NCBI GenBank assembly: GCA_024637095.1 | Contig: JAGXFV010000008.1 | Span: 1 to 64,000 of the forward strand | From: Actinomycetes bacterium | GTDB taxonomy: Bacteria > Actinomycetota > Thermoleophilia > RBG-16-64-13 | Length of the DNA stretch: 64,000 nt | Direction: 5' to 3' | Shown: in pieces, positions 1 to 9,852 of the stretch | Layout of the letters: the number at the start of each line of letters is the position of its first letter | Position numbering within the stretch: position 1 is the first letter of the stretch | Translations under genes and position numbers: made by a program | The notes under the pieces: generated by a model | Told to the model about the DNA's origin: nothing | Seen by the model: only the letters and a program-made list of their open reading frames with translations | Databases searched by the model: none

Positions 1-648
1 CTGGTGGCGTACACCGCCTACTCGGCGGCCGGACCCTTGGTCTCGCTCGCCACCACTCGGGACTTCGTCAGTTTCACCCGACTGGGACCGGTAACTATGC
101 CCGAGAACAAGGACGCCGCGGTGTTTCCCGTCCGCTTCGGTGGACGCTACGCCATGCTCAACCGGCCCTCGCCTTCGATGCCGGTGGGAGCGCACGTCTG
201 GATCTCGTTCTCCCCCGACCTCCACCACTGGGGAGACCACCAAATCCTGCTTCCATGCCGGCAGGGAGGCTGGTGGGACGCCAATAAGATCGGCCTCTCC
301 CCCCCACCCCTACTCACCGACGAGGGCTGGCTCCTCATGTACCACGGCGTGCGGCACACCATAGCCGGGGGCATTTACCGCCTGGGATTGGCCCTGCTTG
401 ACCGGGACGACCCCAGCAAGGTGCTGCGCCGGGCGGACGAATGGGTCTTCGGTCCCGAGGAGCCCTACGAGCGCTACGGAGACGTGGCCGACGTGGTCTT
501 CCCCTGCGGCTGGGTGCTCGATGGAGACGAACTGCGGATGTACTACGGCGCCGCCGACAGCAGCATGGCCCTGGCCGCCGCGCAGCTGCCGGAGGTGCTG
601 GAGTGGCTTGACCTGCACTCCTCGCCGGAGCCTGCGGAAGAAGCCTAG
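1..648 (+). CDS. GH130-family glycosidase/phosphorylase (5' truncated by window edge)
   Basis: Open in frame 1 from the first base; motifs WISFSPDLHHWGDH, YHGVRHTIAGGIYRLGLALLD, VVFPCGW as in GH130; paralogous to 1727-2656. Confidence 0.85.
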   Translation: MVAYTAYSAAGPLVSLATTRDFVSFTRLGPVTMPENKDAAVFPVRFGGRYAMLNRPSPSMPVGAHVWISFSPDLHHWGDHQILLPCRQGGWWDANKIGLSPPPLLTDEGWLLMYHGVRHTIAGGIYRLGLALLDRDDPSKVLRRADEWVFGPEEPYERYGDVADVVFPCGWVLDGDELRMYYGAADSSMALAAAQLPEVLEWLDLHSSPEPAEEA

Positions 649-1715
649 TGATGACTTCCCCTTTGCGCGTAGCCATGCTGGCGCCCATCGCCTGGCGCAC
701 ACCTCCCCGTCACTACGGGCCCTGGGAGCAGGTGGTGTCCCTGCTTACCGAGGGACTCGTTCGCCGGGGAGTGGATGTGACGCTGTTTGCCACCGCGGAC
801 TCACTGACCAGCGCCCGCCTGCACGCGGTATGTCCCACCGGCTACGAGGAGGACCGCACGCTCGACGCCAAGGTGTGGGAAGGCCTGCACATCTCGGAGG
901 TCTTCGAGAGGGCTGACGAATTCGACCTCATCCACAATCATTTCGACTTCCTGCCGCTGACCTACTCGCGACTCACGGACACGCCCCTGGTGGTCACCAT
1001 CCACGGGTTCTCCTCGGAGCGCATTCTGCCCGTGTACCGCAAATACGACCAGACCGCCCATTACGTCGCCATCAGCGACGCCGACCGGGCTCCGGGGCTG
1101 CGCTACGCGGCCACGGTGCATCACGGCATAGACCTCTCAGGTTTCAGCTTCCGGGAGGAGCCCGGGGAGTACCTGCTCTTCTTCGGCCGCATCCACCCCG
1201 ATAAAGGGGCTCACGAGGCTATCCAAATCGCCCGCCGGACGGGTCACCGGCTGATCCTGGCCGGGGTCATTCAGGACGAAGAGTATTTTCGCACCCAGGT
1301 CGAGCCCCACCTCGACGGCGACCGGGTGAAGTACGTGGGCTCCGCCGATCCCGCCCGCCGCGACCAACTCTTGGGCGGCGCCCTGGCGCTGCTCCACCCC
1401 ATCGCCTTCGACGAGCCCTTCGGTCTTTCGGTGGTGGAAGCCATGGCCTGCGGGACTCCGGTTGTGGCCTTCGAACGGGGCAGCATGCGGGAGGTCATCG
1501 CCGACGGAGAAACCGGGTTCCTGGTTCATTCGGTGGAGGAAGCCGTCGCCGCCATCGGCCCGCAGGGTTCCGCCGGCCCCCTGGCCGCGCTCGACCGCCG
1601 AGCCTGCCGCCGGTGGGTCAAGCAGAATTTCAGCGTTGAACGGATGGTCGACGGCTACCTGGAGGTCTACCAGGGCGTGCTCGAGCGGGCGGGGCGACTG
1701 GCCCTCGCCACCTAA
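648..1715 (+). CDS. GT4-family glycosyltransferase
   Basis: GPWEQVVSLL, HNHFD, FGRIHPDKG, EPFGLSVVEAMACGTPVVAF motifs; overlaps upstream stop. Confidence 0.9.
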   Translation: MMTSPLRVAMLAPIAWRTPPRHYGPWEQVVSLLTEGLVRRGVDVTLFATADSLTSARLHAVCPTGYEEDRTLDAKVWEGLHISEVFERADEFDLIHNHFDFLPLTYSRLTDTPLVVTIHGFSSERILPVYRKYDQTAHYVAISDADRAPGLRYAATVHHGIDLSGFSFREEPGEYLLFFGRIHPDKGAHEAIQIARRTGHRLILAGVIQDEEYFRTQVEPHLDGDRVKYVGSADPARRDQLLGGALALLHPIAFDEPFGLSVVEAMACGTPVVAFERGSMREVIADGETGFLVHSVEEAVAAIGPQGSAGPLAALDRRACRRWVKQNFSVERMVDGYLEVYQGVLERAGRLALAT

Positions 1716-1726
1716 CCCCGAGAGCG

Positions 1727-2656
1727 ATGACCATGATCACCCGCCATCCCGGCAACCCCATTCTGACGAAGGCCGACGTTCCCTACCCTGTGGCGACCGT
1801 TCACAACGCGGGGGCCGTGAAGCACGAGGGCCGCTACCTGCTCCTCTTCCGCTCCCATCGGCTTAACGGCCGCTCAATCATCGGCTTGGCGGAGAGCGAC
1901 GATGGCTTCGGGTTCACGGTACGCCCCGAACCTTTTCTCGTACCCGCGAGCGAGGGGGTCTTCGCCGAGTACGAGGAGTGGGGCGTCGAAGACCTGCGCA
2001 TCTGTCCTCTGGAGGGCGAGTACCTGCTGACCTACAGCGCCTACTCCCGGCACGGCGTGCGGGTCGGCCTGGCCCGCACCACCGACTTTCGCTCGGTCGA
2101 GCGGGTGGCGCTGATCACCCCGGCGGACAGCCGGAACGTCGTGATCTTCCCGGAACGCATCGGCGGCCGCTATGTGCGCCTGGACCGGCCTCATTCGGAA
2201 ATCTCTCCCTGGGGCATCTGGGTCACCTACTCTCCCGACCTGGTCCACTGGGGCGACTCGCGCGTGGTGATGCAACCGCTCACCTACCACTGGGACGAAC
2301 AGAAAATCGGGCCGGGCGCGACGCCCATCAAGACTGCGCGGGGATGGCTCCACATCTACCACGGCGTCTATCCCACCATGGCCGGAGCCGTCTATCGGCT
2401 GGGAGCGGCCCTGCACGACCTCACCGATCCGGCCGTTCTGCTGGGCGTGGCCGATGAGTGGATTCTCGAACCCGAAGATCCCTGGGAACGCGTGGGTTAC
2501 GTACCCAACGTGGTCTTCACCTGCGGCGCCATCCCCGAGTCCGACGGGACAGTGAAGGTCTACTGGGGCGGGGCGGACACGGTGATGTGCGCAGGCACAG
2601 CTGTGATCGAGGATCTGGTCGACCTGTGCCTGGAAAAGCCGCGGCCCGCGCTCTGA
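1727..2656 (+). CDS. GH130-family glycosidase/phosphorylase
   Basis: N-terminal HPGNPIL, WGVEDLRI, TYSPDLVHWGD, YHGVYPTMAGAVYRLGAALHD. Confidence 0.88.
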   Translation: MTMITRHPGNPILTKADVPYPVATVHNAGAVKHEGRYLLLFRSHRLNGRSIIGLAESDDGFGFTVRPEPFLVPASEGVFAEYEEWGVEDLRICPLEGEYLLTYSAYSRHGVRVGLARTTDFRSVERVALITPADSRNVVIFPERIGGRYVRLDRPHSEISPWGIWVTYSPDLVHWGDSRVVMQPLTYHWDEQKIGPGATPIKTARGWLHIYHGVYPTMAGAVYRLGAALHDLTDPAVLLGVADEWILEPEDPWERVGYVPNVVFTCGAIPESDGTVKVYWGGADTVMCAGTAVIEDLVDLCLEKPRPAL

Positions 2657-2693
2657 GGATCTCTCCGCGGCCGGGGAACCCCGCCGGGGTACG

Positions 2694-2728
2694 GGCGCGA
2701 ACCACGATGTTCGCGCCGATGTTATAGT
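2694..2728 (+). promoter_or_regulatory. Inverted repeat GGCGCGAAC-N6-GTTCGCGCC next to a TATAGT -10-like box, upstream of the PLP enzyme gene
   Basis: Perfect 9-bp arms at 2694-2702 and 2709-2717; TATAGT at 2723-2728; CDS starts at 2777. Confidence 0.55.
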
Positions 2729-2776
2729 GCGCTCTTCATCTGATGCCGACGGTGATCCCACCGGGGGGGCGAGATC

Positions 2777-3913
2777 ATGAGGAGAGAGACCTCCGCCGTT
2801 CACACCGGCGTGGACAAAGACGCGCACTACCGCTCAGTCACCACGCCCATTTATCCGAGCTCTACCTTCCGCTTCGAGGAGATCGGGCGCGTTCCCGAGT
2901 ACGACTACACCCGCAGCGGCAATCCCACCCGCGCCGCGCTCGAGGAGAACCTAGCTGCGCTCGAAGGGGGCAAGTGGGCGCGCGCCACCGCGACAGGGAT
3001 GGCCGCCGTCACCGCAGTCCCCCTCATGCTGGAGCAGGGCGCGCACATCATTGCCGGGCGCGATATCTACGGGGGGACTTACCGGCTCTTCGACGGCCTG
3101 CTGCCCCGCTTCGGAGTGTCGTTCTCCTTTGTCGACATGCGGAACCTGGATGAAGTCCGAGCCGCCATCCGCCCCCAAACCCGGCTCATCTGGATCGAGA
3201 CGCCCTCCAACCCCCTGCTCAACATCGTCGACATCGCCGCTGTGGCAGATTTGGCGAGCGAATCCGGCCTGCTTACCGCCGCGGATAACACCTTCCTCAG
3301 CCCCTATTTCCAGCGCCCCTTGGATCTGGGAGTCGACATCGTGGTCCACTCGACCACCAAGTACCTGAACGGCCACAGCGACGTGGTGGGAGGCGCGCTT
3401 ATCGCCTCGGGCGAAGATGTGACCGAGCGCCTGGGCTTCGTGGTCAACACCGCCGGGCTGGCGGGCTCTCCCTTCGACGCCTGGCTGGTGCTTCGCGGCG
3501 TGAAGACCCTTGGACCCCGGATGGAAGCTCACGAGCGAAATGCCGCGGCGGTCGCCGCTTTCCTGCGGGAGCATCCCAAGGTGGCCCGCGTCTACTACCC
3601 CGGCTTCGAGGATCATCCCGACCACGAGCTCGCCCGCCGTCAGCAGTCCGGGTTCGGCGGAATGGTTTCCCTCGACCTGGACACTGACCGGATCGAGCCC
3701 ACCGATTTCTTCGGGCGCCTGCATTACTTCGCCCTGGCGGAGTCCCTGGGCGGAGTCGAGTCCCTGGCCGAGCAGCCCTGGACCATGAGTCACGCCTCCA
3801 TGCCCGAGCGCGCCCGCCGGGAGGCCGGGATCAGCGAGGGCACCGTGCGGCTCTCGGTGGGCATCGAGCATCCCGACGACCTGCTGGAGGATCTGGGCCA
3901 GGCGCTCGGCTAG
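2777..3913 (+). CDS. Cys/Met metabolism PLP-dependent enzyme (cystathionine gamma-synthase/lyase family)
   Basis: YTRSGNPTRAALEENLAALEGG, DNTFLSPYFQRPLDLGVDIVVHSTTKYLNGHSDVVGG, SLGGVESL, RLSVGIEHPDDL. Confidence 0.95.
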   Translation: MRRETSAVHTGVDKDAHYRSVTTPIYPSSTFRFEEIGRVPEYDYTRSGNPTRAALEENLAALEGGKWARATATGMAAVTAVPLMLEQGAHIIAGRDIYGGTYRLFDGLLPRFGVSFSFVDMRNLDEVRAAIRPQTRLIWIETPSNPLLNIVDIAAVADLASESGLLTAADNTFLSPYFQRPLDLGVDIVVHSTTKYLNGHSDVVGGALIASGEDVTERLGFVVNTAGLAGSPFDAWLVLRGVKTLGPRMEAHERNAAAVAAFLREHPKVARVYYPGFEDHPDHELARRQQSGFGGMVSLDLDTDRIEPTDFFGRLHYFALAESLGGVESLAEQPWTMSHASMPERARREAGISEGTVRLSVGIEHPDDLLEDLGQALG

Positions 3914-3963
3914 GAGGGCGAGGCCCAAGCGGTTCGGAGAGGCTTCGGTTTACTTGCTTTCGG

Positions 3964-5205
3964 TCAAAGGCTTCCGTTCAGCCGCCGCAGGAGGAGCCCA
4001 ACCGGCTCCATCCGCTCAGTCGAGACCTCCTCTCCGAGAACGGCCACCAAGGCGCGCAGACGCTCAGCGACCTGAGGGCTCTCTCTCCCGTAGTAAAAGG
4101 TCTCCTGAAGCCCCTCATGGAGCACGCTTTCCCAGCTCTGCCGCGGAACCCTCAGGCGCGGCCAACCCTCCTCGTCCCGGCGCACATCGTCGGCGACTAC
4201 CATTCGATTCAGCCGCAGCAGCAGGTCTTCGATGCGATCGATCGCCATTGACGCCGTCGTCGGATCGTTGACGCCCGGAGAAAGGGCGCGCACGGCGATG
4301 TCGGCCAGTTGGCGAAAACCGTAGCCGAGGTCTTGCTCAGTGGTGCGCTCGCTGCCCAAGTGGACGGCGCCCAGCAAGGTGTGATCATCGACCTCGGTCT
4401 CCGCGGGCCAGACTTCCAGCAGAGGACGGTCCAGCGAGATGAAGGTACCCACGGGAGCTACCAGTCGGACAAAGACGCCCTTGTCCATGGCCTCGCTGAG
4501 GAGAGCGCGCGAGCGGACAGAGGTGATGTAACCGGATCCCCGCGAGCGAACCGTGCGCGGCTCCGAATTCAACACCGCCTCTATCGAGGGTGCATTGGCC
4601 GGCGAAGCCTTCTCGAGCCTTTCTTCGCCCTCGGTCAGAAGCCGCGCGATCAAGGAGGCCTCGTCTGCGTGGATTCTCTCCAAGATCGAGCTCACCCTGA
4701 TCGAGAGCGACACGTGGTGGATGTAGTAGACAAAGACCCCCATGGTCGCCAGAGAAAACAGAAACGCGAGGCTGATCGAAATGCGGGGAACGAACTCGTC
4801 CAGCCATCCATTCGCACCCCGGGTCACCCTCATCACCGTCAGCGAATAGGCGAAGGTGGCAAGGAAGGCGCCGAGGGTTATCTTGCTGACACGATCCTGG
4901 AGAAAAGTCCTGAGCGCCCTAGGGGTGAACTGAGAACTGGTCAGCTGGAACACCAGGATGAGGATCGAGAAGACCAAAGCCGTGAGACTGACCATCGAGC
5001 CGGCGATCACCGAGAGCACCGAGCGGCCGGCGTCCGCGCTTCCCCCGAAGACAAGCTCGACCTGAGCGGCACCCTCCACCCACCGATCGACAATCGTGGT
5101 GCCGAGCGCGAGACCGACGGCCGCGAGAACCATTACACCGGGAACAAACCAGAGACTCGACTTGAGTCTTTCCTGAAAGTCCTCTAGCCAGCCTAGGTGG
5201 TCCAC
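3964..5205 (-). CDS. DUF2254 family membrane protein
   Basis: SLTALVFSILILVFQLTSSQFTPRALRTFLQD and LSPGVNDPTTA motifs; several N-terminal TM segments. Confidence 0.85.
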   Translation of the reverse strand: MDHLGWLEDFQERLKSSLWFVPGVMVLAAVGLALGTTIVDRWVEGAAQVELVFGGSADAGRSVLSVIAGSMVSLTALVFSILILVFQLTSSQFTPRALRTFLQDRVSKITLGAFLATFAYSLTVMRVTRGANGWLDEFVPRISISLAFLFSLATMGVFVYYIHHVSLSIRVSSILERIHADEASLIARLLTEGEERLEKASPANAPSIEAVLNSEPRTVRSRGSGYITSVRSRALLSEAMDKGVFVRLVAPVGTFISLDRPLLEVWPAETEVDDHTLLGAVHLGSERTTEQDLGYGFRQLADIAVRALSPGVNDPTTASMAIDRIEDLLLRLNRMVVADDVRRDEEGWPRLRVPRQSWESVLHEGLQETFYYGRESPQVAERLRALVAVLGEEVSTERMEPVGLLLRRLNGSL

Positions 5206-5335
5206 GATCGCATCCTCCCGTCCGCTTACCTGTCCCGCCTGCCAACCTTCCCTATGGTGGCCTGATCGAAGCTCCGCTGCGGCGCGCGGAATGAAACAGA
5301 GTCGTCCGTCGAACCGCCTCGTAGCCGGCTATTAG

Positions 5336-7312
5336 TCAGCTAGGGTTCTTGCCCGCACTTACCGGCTCCGCCTCCCCACGAGACGCCGTCTCAGCGTCCC
5401 CTTGTCCGCCCGTATCCGGCCCGCCGGCCTCGGCGTCCCCATGCAGGTCCGCTTCTGTCTCCGCACCCTGAGCTAGGAACTGCCGTCGATAGAGGCCGGC
5501 GTAGGCCCCCTCGGCCGCCAACAGTTGCGCATGGGTGCCCCGCTCCACGATGGCCCCGTCTTCGAGCACCACGATGAGGTCGGCGCCGCGCACGGTAGAG
5601 AGACGGTGGGCCACCACCAAGGTGGTGCGCTCGTTGGTCAGATGCTCGAGCGCCCGCTGGATCAAGGCCTCGGTGCGGGTGTCGACGCTGGCGGTGGCCT
5701 CGTCAAGCAGGAGGATGCGGGGGTCACGCACCACCGCCCGGGCCAGCGCGACCAACTGTCTCTGGCCCTGGCTCAATCCGCCGCCCCGCTCGCCGACTTC
5801 GTGGCCGTAGCCCTGGTCAAAGCCCAAGATGAAGTCGTGCGCGCCCACCACGCGGGCGGCGGCTTCGACCTCCTCCTGCGAGGCTCCCGGCCGGCCGTAG
5901 GCGATGTTGTCGAACACCGTGCCCGAAAAGAGAAAGGGCTCCTGCAGAACGAGGCCCATGTGCTTGCGCAGCGAGGCCTGAGTCACCCTCCGCACGTCGA
6001 CCCCGTCGACAAGGACGTCTCCGCGCTCCACGTCGTAGTAACGCAGCAGCAGGCTGAGCAGAGTGGTCTTCCCGGATCCCGTCGGTCCGACGATGGCCAC
6101 GGTCTGGCCGGGCTCGGCCTCGAAGCTCACCCCGCGGAGCACCTCCTGCCCGTCGATGTAGGAGAAGTGCACGTCCCGGAAAGTGACCCTCCCGCGCATT
6201 CCACCGGCCGCAGAAACGTACCCCGACCCTGTCGCTGATCCCGAGTCCCCGAGCAATTCCTCGAGAGGCCGCGCGTCGGGCGCATCGAACACCTGGGGTT
6301 GCATGTCGAGCAGGTCGTAGATGCGTTCGGCGGCAGCCAAAGCTGCCTGGGCCTGGGCGTAGAAGGTCGACACCAGCTGGACCGGGCGGAAGAACTGCTG
6401 GACGTAAGTGAGAAAGGCAACCACCACGCCCACCGTCACCACCGGCGGCTGGCGCAAAGCCAGCCAGCCGCCATAGAGGGCCACGATGGCCATCGCCAGC
6501 GTGCTGAGCACGTCCATCACCGGGGTGAAGGCGCTGGTCACCCCCACGGCGCCCACGTTGGCGTCCCGATTGGCCGCGTTGCGGGCACGAAAGCGCTCGG
6601 TATTGGCGGCGGTGCGGTTGAAGGACTGGGCCACCTTTACTCCCGCCAGATCTTCCTGCAGGTCGGCGCTGACGTCCCCGATGGCTTCCCGGGTGCGGCG
6701 AAAGGCGCGACGGGCCAGGCGGGCAAAGACGCTGGTGGTCAGGAACATCAGCGGGATCACCACGAAGGAAGCCAGCGCCAGGCGCCACTCCAGTGCCAGC
6801 ATGGCGATGACTATCGCCACCAGGCCCACCACGCTGCCCACTGTCTGCACCGCGCCCTGGGTCAAGAGTTGGTTGAGCGCCTCGACATCATTGACCAGGC
6901 GACTCATCAGGTCGCCCGCGTCGTGCCGGTCGAAGAAACGCTTGTCCAACCTCTGAAGCGCGCCGAAGATCTCGCTGCGGAAGCGGGCCAGAGTCTGTTG
7001 GGCCACCCGGCCTATGACCCGAAACTGACCCCAAAGCGCAACGTAGCCCGCCAGATAGGTAGCGAGCAACAGGAGCATGAGGTTGCCCAACTCGCCCGCG
7101 TCGTCCTGAGAGATGGCCTGGTCGATGGCACGCCCGATCAAATAGGGGCCCGCGGCCGTAGCCAGAGCGCCCACCAGCGTCAATCCGCCGACCGCCGCTA
7201 ACTGCGGCCAAAAGTCCTTGATGGTCTTCAGCATGCGCGTGACGACCGCCCAGGTGTTGTTCGGTCTCTCGCGATCAGCGGCGAGGGCTTCCAAACTGCC
7301 ATGACCCCTCAT
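5336..7312 (-). CDS. ABC transporter ATP-binding/permease protein (half of a heterodimeric exporter)
   Basis: TM domain, Walker [10 protein letters not shown], signature LSQGQRQ, Walker [13 protein letters not shown]. Confidence 0.95.
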   Translation of the reverse strand: MRGHGSLEALAADRERPNNTWAVVTRMLKTIKDFWPQLAAVGGLTLVGALATAAGPYLIGRAIDQAISQDDAGELGNLMLLLLATYLAGYVALWGQFRVIGRVAQQTLARFRSEIFGALQRLDKRFFDRHDAGDLMSRLVNDVEALNQLLTQGAVQTVGSVVGLVAIVIAMLALEWRLALASFVVIPLMFLTTSVFARLARRAFRRTREAIGDVSADLQEDLAGVKVAQSFNRTAANTERFRARNAANRDANVGAVGVTSAFTPVMDVLSTLAMAIVALYGGWLALRQPPVVTVGVVVAFLTYVQQFFRPVQLVSTFYAQAQAALAAAERIYDLLDMQPQVFDAPDARPLEELLGDSGSATGSGYVSAAGGMRGRVTFRDVHFSYIDGQEVLRGVSFEAEPGQTVAIVGPTGSGKTTLLSLLLRYYDVERGDVLVDGVDVRRVTQASLRKHMGLVLQEPFLFSGTVFDNIAYGRPGASQEEVEAAARVVGAHDFILGFDQGYGHEVGERGGGLSQGQRQLVALARAVVRDPRILLLDEATASVDTRTEALIQRALEHLTNERTTLVVAHRLSTVRGADLIVVLEDGAIVERGTHAQLLAAEGAYAGLYRRQFLAQGAETEADLHGDAEAGGPDTGGQGDAETASRGEAEPVSAGKNPS

Positions 7313-9063
7313 GCGCCAACCTCCGCGCGATCGAGTTGCGAATCCACGATCTCTCCGTAGAGCGGGCTGGAACGGAGCAAATCGTCATGGCTGCCGATTC
7401 CCACCACGCAACCGTGATCGATCAGCACCACCCGGTCGGCGTTTCGCACAGTGGACAGGCGCTGGGCGATGATGAAGCTGGTCCGGCCGTGCATCAACTC
7501 GAGCAGAGCGGCCTGCATCCGAAACTCCGTCTCGGCATCCACGGAACTGGTGGCGTCGTCCAGCAGGAGGATTTTAGGGTCGAGCAGAAGCGTCCGCGCG
7601 ATGGAGATCCGTTGCCGCTGTCCCCCCGAGAGGGTCACCCCGCGCTCCCCGATCAACGAGTCGTAGCCTTCGGGGAGTTGAGCGACGAACTCATGAGCCT
7701 GAGCCGCACGGGCGGCCGCCTCCACCTCGCCCTCGGCCGCCCCGGGTCTTCCGTAGGCGATGTTCTCCCGCACGGTTCCCCCGAAGAGCACCGCCTCCTG
7801 CAGCACGATCCCAATCTGACTGCGCAGGCTGTTGAGGGTAAGGTCGCGCACATCATGGCCGTCGATGCGGACGGCACCCTCGACCACGTCGTAAAAACGG
7901 GGAATCAGGTTGATGATCGAGGATTTGCCGGATCCGGTGGCGCCCAGCAGCGCGATGGTTTCACCCGGTTTCGCGCTGAAGGAAACATCCTCCAGCACCC
8001 AGCCCTCCTGGCCCATGTAGCGGAAGTAGACCCGGTCGAATTCCACCGCCCCGCGCACGCCGGTCAGTTCCTCGGCTCCGGGCCGGTCGCGCACCTCGCT
8101 CTCGGCGTCCACCACCTCAAAGACCCGTTCCGCGCTGGCTCCGGCCCGGGAGATGCTGCCCGCGATGAACCCCAGTTGAAAGATCGGCATGAGCAGGAAG
8201 CTGAGGTAGGTGTTGAAGGCCACAAGTGTCCCCAACGTCAAGTCTCCGCCGATCACCTGCAATCCACCAACCCAAATGACGCCCAGCGTGCCCAGGTTGG
8301 ACACCAGGAAGATCACCGGGAAGGAACCTGCCAGCACCCGAACCACGCTGACGTTCTGGGCGAGCAACTCTTGGTTCGCCCTTTCGTAGCGCGCGGCTTC
8401 GAACGGCTCCTGGGCAAAGGCCTTCACCACGGCTACACCGGCCAGGTTCTCCTGTAGGACGGTATTGAGCACGGCCAGTCGCCGCTGCACGCTGCCAAAA
8501 AGCGGGAATACGCGGGCGATGAAAAAACCCAGGATCACGAAGATCACCGGGATGATCGACAAGGCGACCAGTGCGAGCCGCCATTCGGTGAGCAACAGGA
8601 TGAGCGCGGCCCCCGCCAGGGTGAGCACGGACGAGATCAGGATCAGGAAACCCTGTCCGGCGAAAGCGCGCACGTTCTCGACGTCCGAGGTGACCCGCGT
8701 CATCAGCTGACCGGTCTGCGCCCGGTCGTGGTAGCTAAAGGAGAGGTTCTGCAGCTTCTCGTAGATCACGTTGCGCAGGTCGAAGGCGATGCCCTGCCCG
8801 ATCTTCTCGGAGAGATAGCCTTGCAGAAAGCTAAAGAGCCCGCGGACCACCGCCACCATCAAGAGGCCCAAGACGGGCAACAATATCCAGCGCCACTCCC
8901 CGGCGGTGATTCCGCGATCGATCAGCAACCGCACGAATTGGGGGGCGGCCAGCGTGGCTCCGGTCACCGCCAGCAGCGAAACCAAGGCGGCGATGGCGGG
9001 CGGACGGTAGGCCCTGAGGAAACCCAGAGTGCGGCGGAGTTCGCGCCAGGGCACCTTTCGCAA
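7309..9063 (-). CDS. ABC transporter ATP-binding/permease protein (partner half; Walker B ends DD not DE)
   Basis: Walker [42 protein letters not shown]; overlaps the next gene. Confidence 0.95.
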   Translation of the reverse strand: MRKVPWRELRRTLGFLRAYRPPAIAALVSLLAVTGATLAAPQFVRLLIDRGITAGEWRWILLPVLGLLMVAVVRGLFSFLQGYLSEKIGQGIAFDLRNVIYEKLQNLSFSYHDRAQTGQLMTRVTSDVENVRAFAGQGFLILISSVLTLAGAALILLLTEWRLALVALSIIPVIFVILGFFIARVFPLFGSVQRRLAVLNTVLQENLAGVAVVKAFAQEPFEAARYERANQELLAQNVSVVRVLAGSFPVIFLVSNLGTLGVIWVGGLQVIGGDLTLGTLVAFNTYLSFLLMPIFQLGFIAGSISRAGASAERVFEVVDAESEVRDRPGAEELTGVRGAVEFDRVYFRYMGQEGWVLEDVSFSAKPGETIALLGATGSGKSSIINLIPRFYDVVEGAVRIDGHDVRDLTLNSLRSQIGIVLQEAVLFGGTVRENIAYGRPGAAEGEVEAAARAAQAHEFVAQLPEGYDSLIGERGVTLSGGQRQRISIARTLLLDPKILLLDDATSSVDAETEFRMQAALLELMHGRTSFIIAQRLSTVRNADRVVLIDHGCVVGIGSHDDLLRSSPLYGEIVDSQLDRAEVGA

Positions 9064-9220
9064 AGAGAAGCCCCCGCGCGCGTGACTTCGGTTTGAAGGT
9101 CTGGAAGAGGTTTCAGGAGATATTGAACGGACTCCCCGGTGCCGGCCCGCGGCCTTATGGGACTGCGGGCCAGGAATTGGACATCGGGAAGTATAGACCT
9201 ATCGGCGGGTCCCGCCGGTC

Positions 9221-9475
9221 TCAGTGATTGCGAAGAGCGTCGATAAGCTCCTCCTTGTCCATGTCGGAGCGCCCCTCGATGCCCACCTCCTGGGCTTTGT
9301 CGTAGAGCTCTTCCTTGGTCCACTCCTCATAGGGAGCGCTCTCGCCGCCTCGCTCGGATGCCTCGTCGCCGGCATTGGCGATTCGGGCGGCCTTCTCCTT
9401 GCTCATCCCCTCCTCGCGCAGCGCTTCGTACTTGTCATCGTCCTTGATGCTGGGCCTATCTTTGCCTTTGGGCAT
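9221..9475 (-). CDS. Small charged protein with Rho N-terminal/SAP-like C-terminus
   Basis: MPKGKDRPSIKDDDKYEALREEGMSKEKAARIANA...WTKEELYDKAQEVGIEGRSDMDKEELIDALRNH; start moved to MPKG. Confidence 0.75.
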   Translation of the reverse strand: MPKGKDRPSIKDDDKYEALREEGMSKEKAARIANAGDEASERGGESAPYEEWTKEELYDKAQEVGIEGRSDMDKEELIDALRNH

Positions 9476-9852
9476 TTGCATCACCTCCATGAAAATGGTC
9501 CCCTGGAGAGGCGGCCGCAAACGGTGGATTCAAGGGGCCGGGGAGCATGCGATTCCTGACACAATTGGACTAGCGATTGTGGCAGGGCGGTGATAAGTTG
9601 AACCGTGAGTAGCTTAAGTCGGATGTCCGACCCGTCGGCCCCTCGCCTGGTTTAGGCGGATGGCTCGGCTGAAAGCGAACTCGACAACGAAGAGGGGCAA
9701 GCGTCAGGAAGGGAGTGATGCCTCTGGTTTGAGCTTTTACGCGCAAGTGCTGATCCTGGCCGAGGGCAAAACACCATTTATTGTCCGGACTGGGGTTGAG
9801 CGCGCCTCTCTTCGCCGAGAGGAGACTCAGAAGACATTACGGGAGGAAAATA

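Noticed and set aside
2694-2717. LexA/SOS box
   Set aside because: GAAC/GTTC arms are separated by 6 nt rather than the 4 nt of the actinobacterial/Bacillus LexA box.
9740-9850. Possible c-di-GMP riboswitch upstream of the multiheme cytochrome (AGGGCAAAACACC)
   Set aside because: Only a short resemblance to the GEMM-I core; the GCAAAGCC-type segment and receptor helices could not be found.
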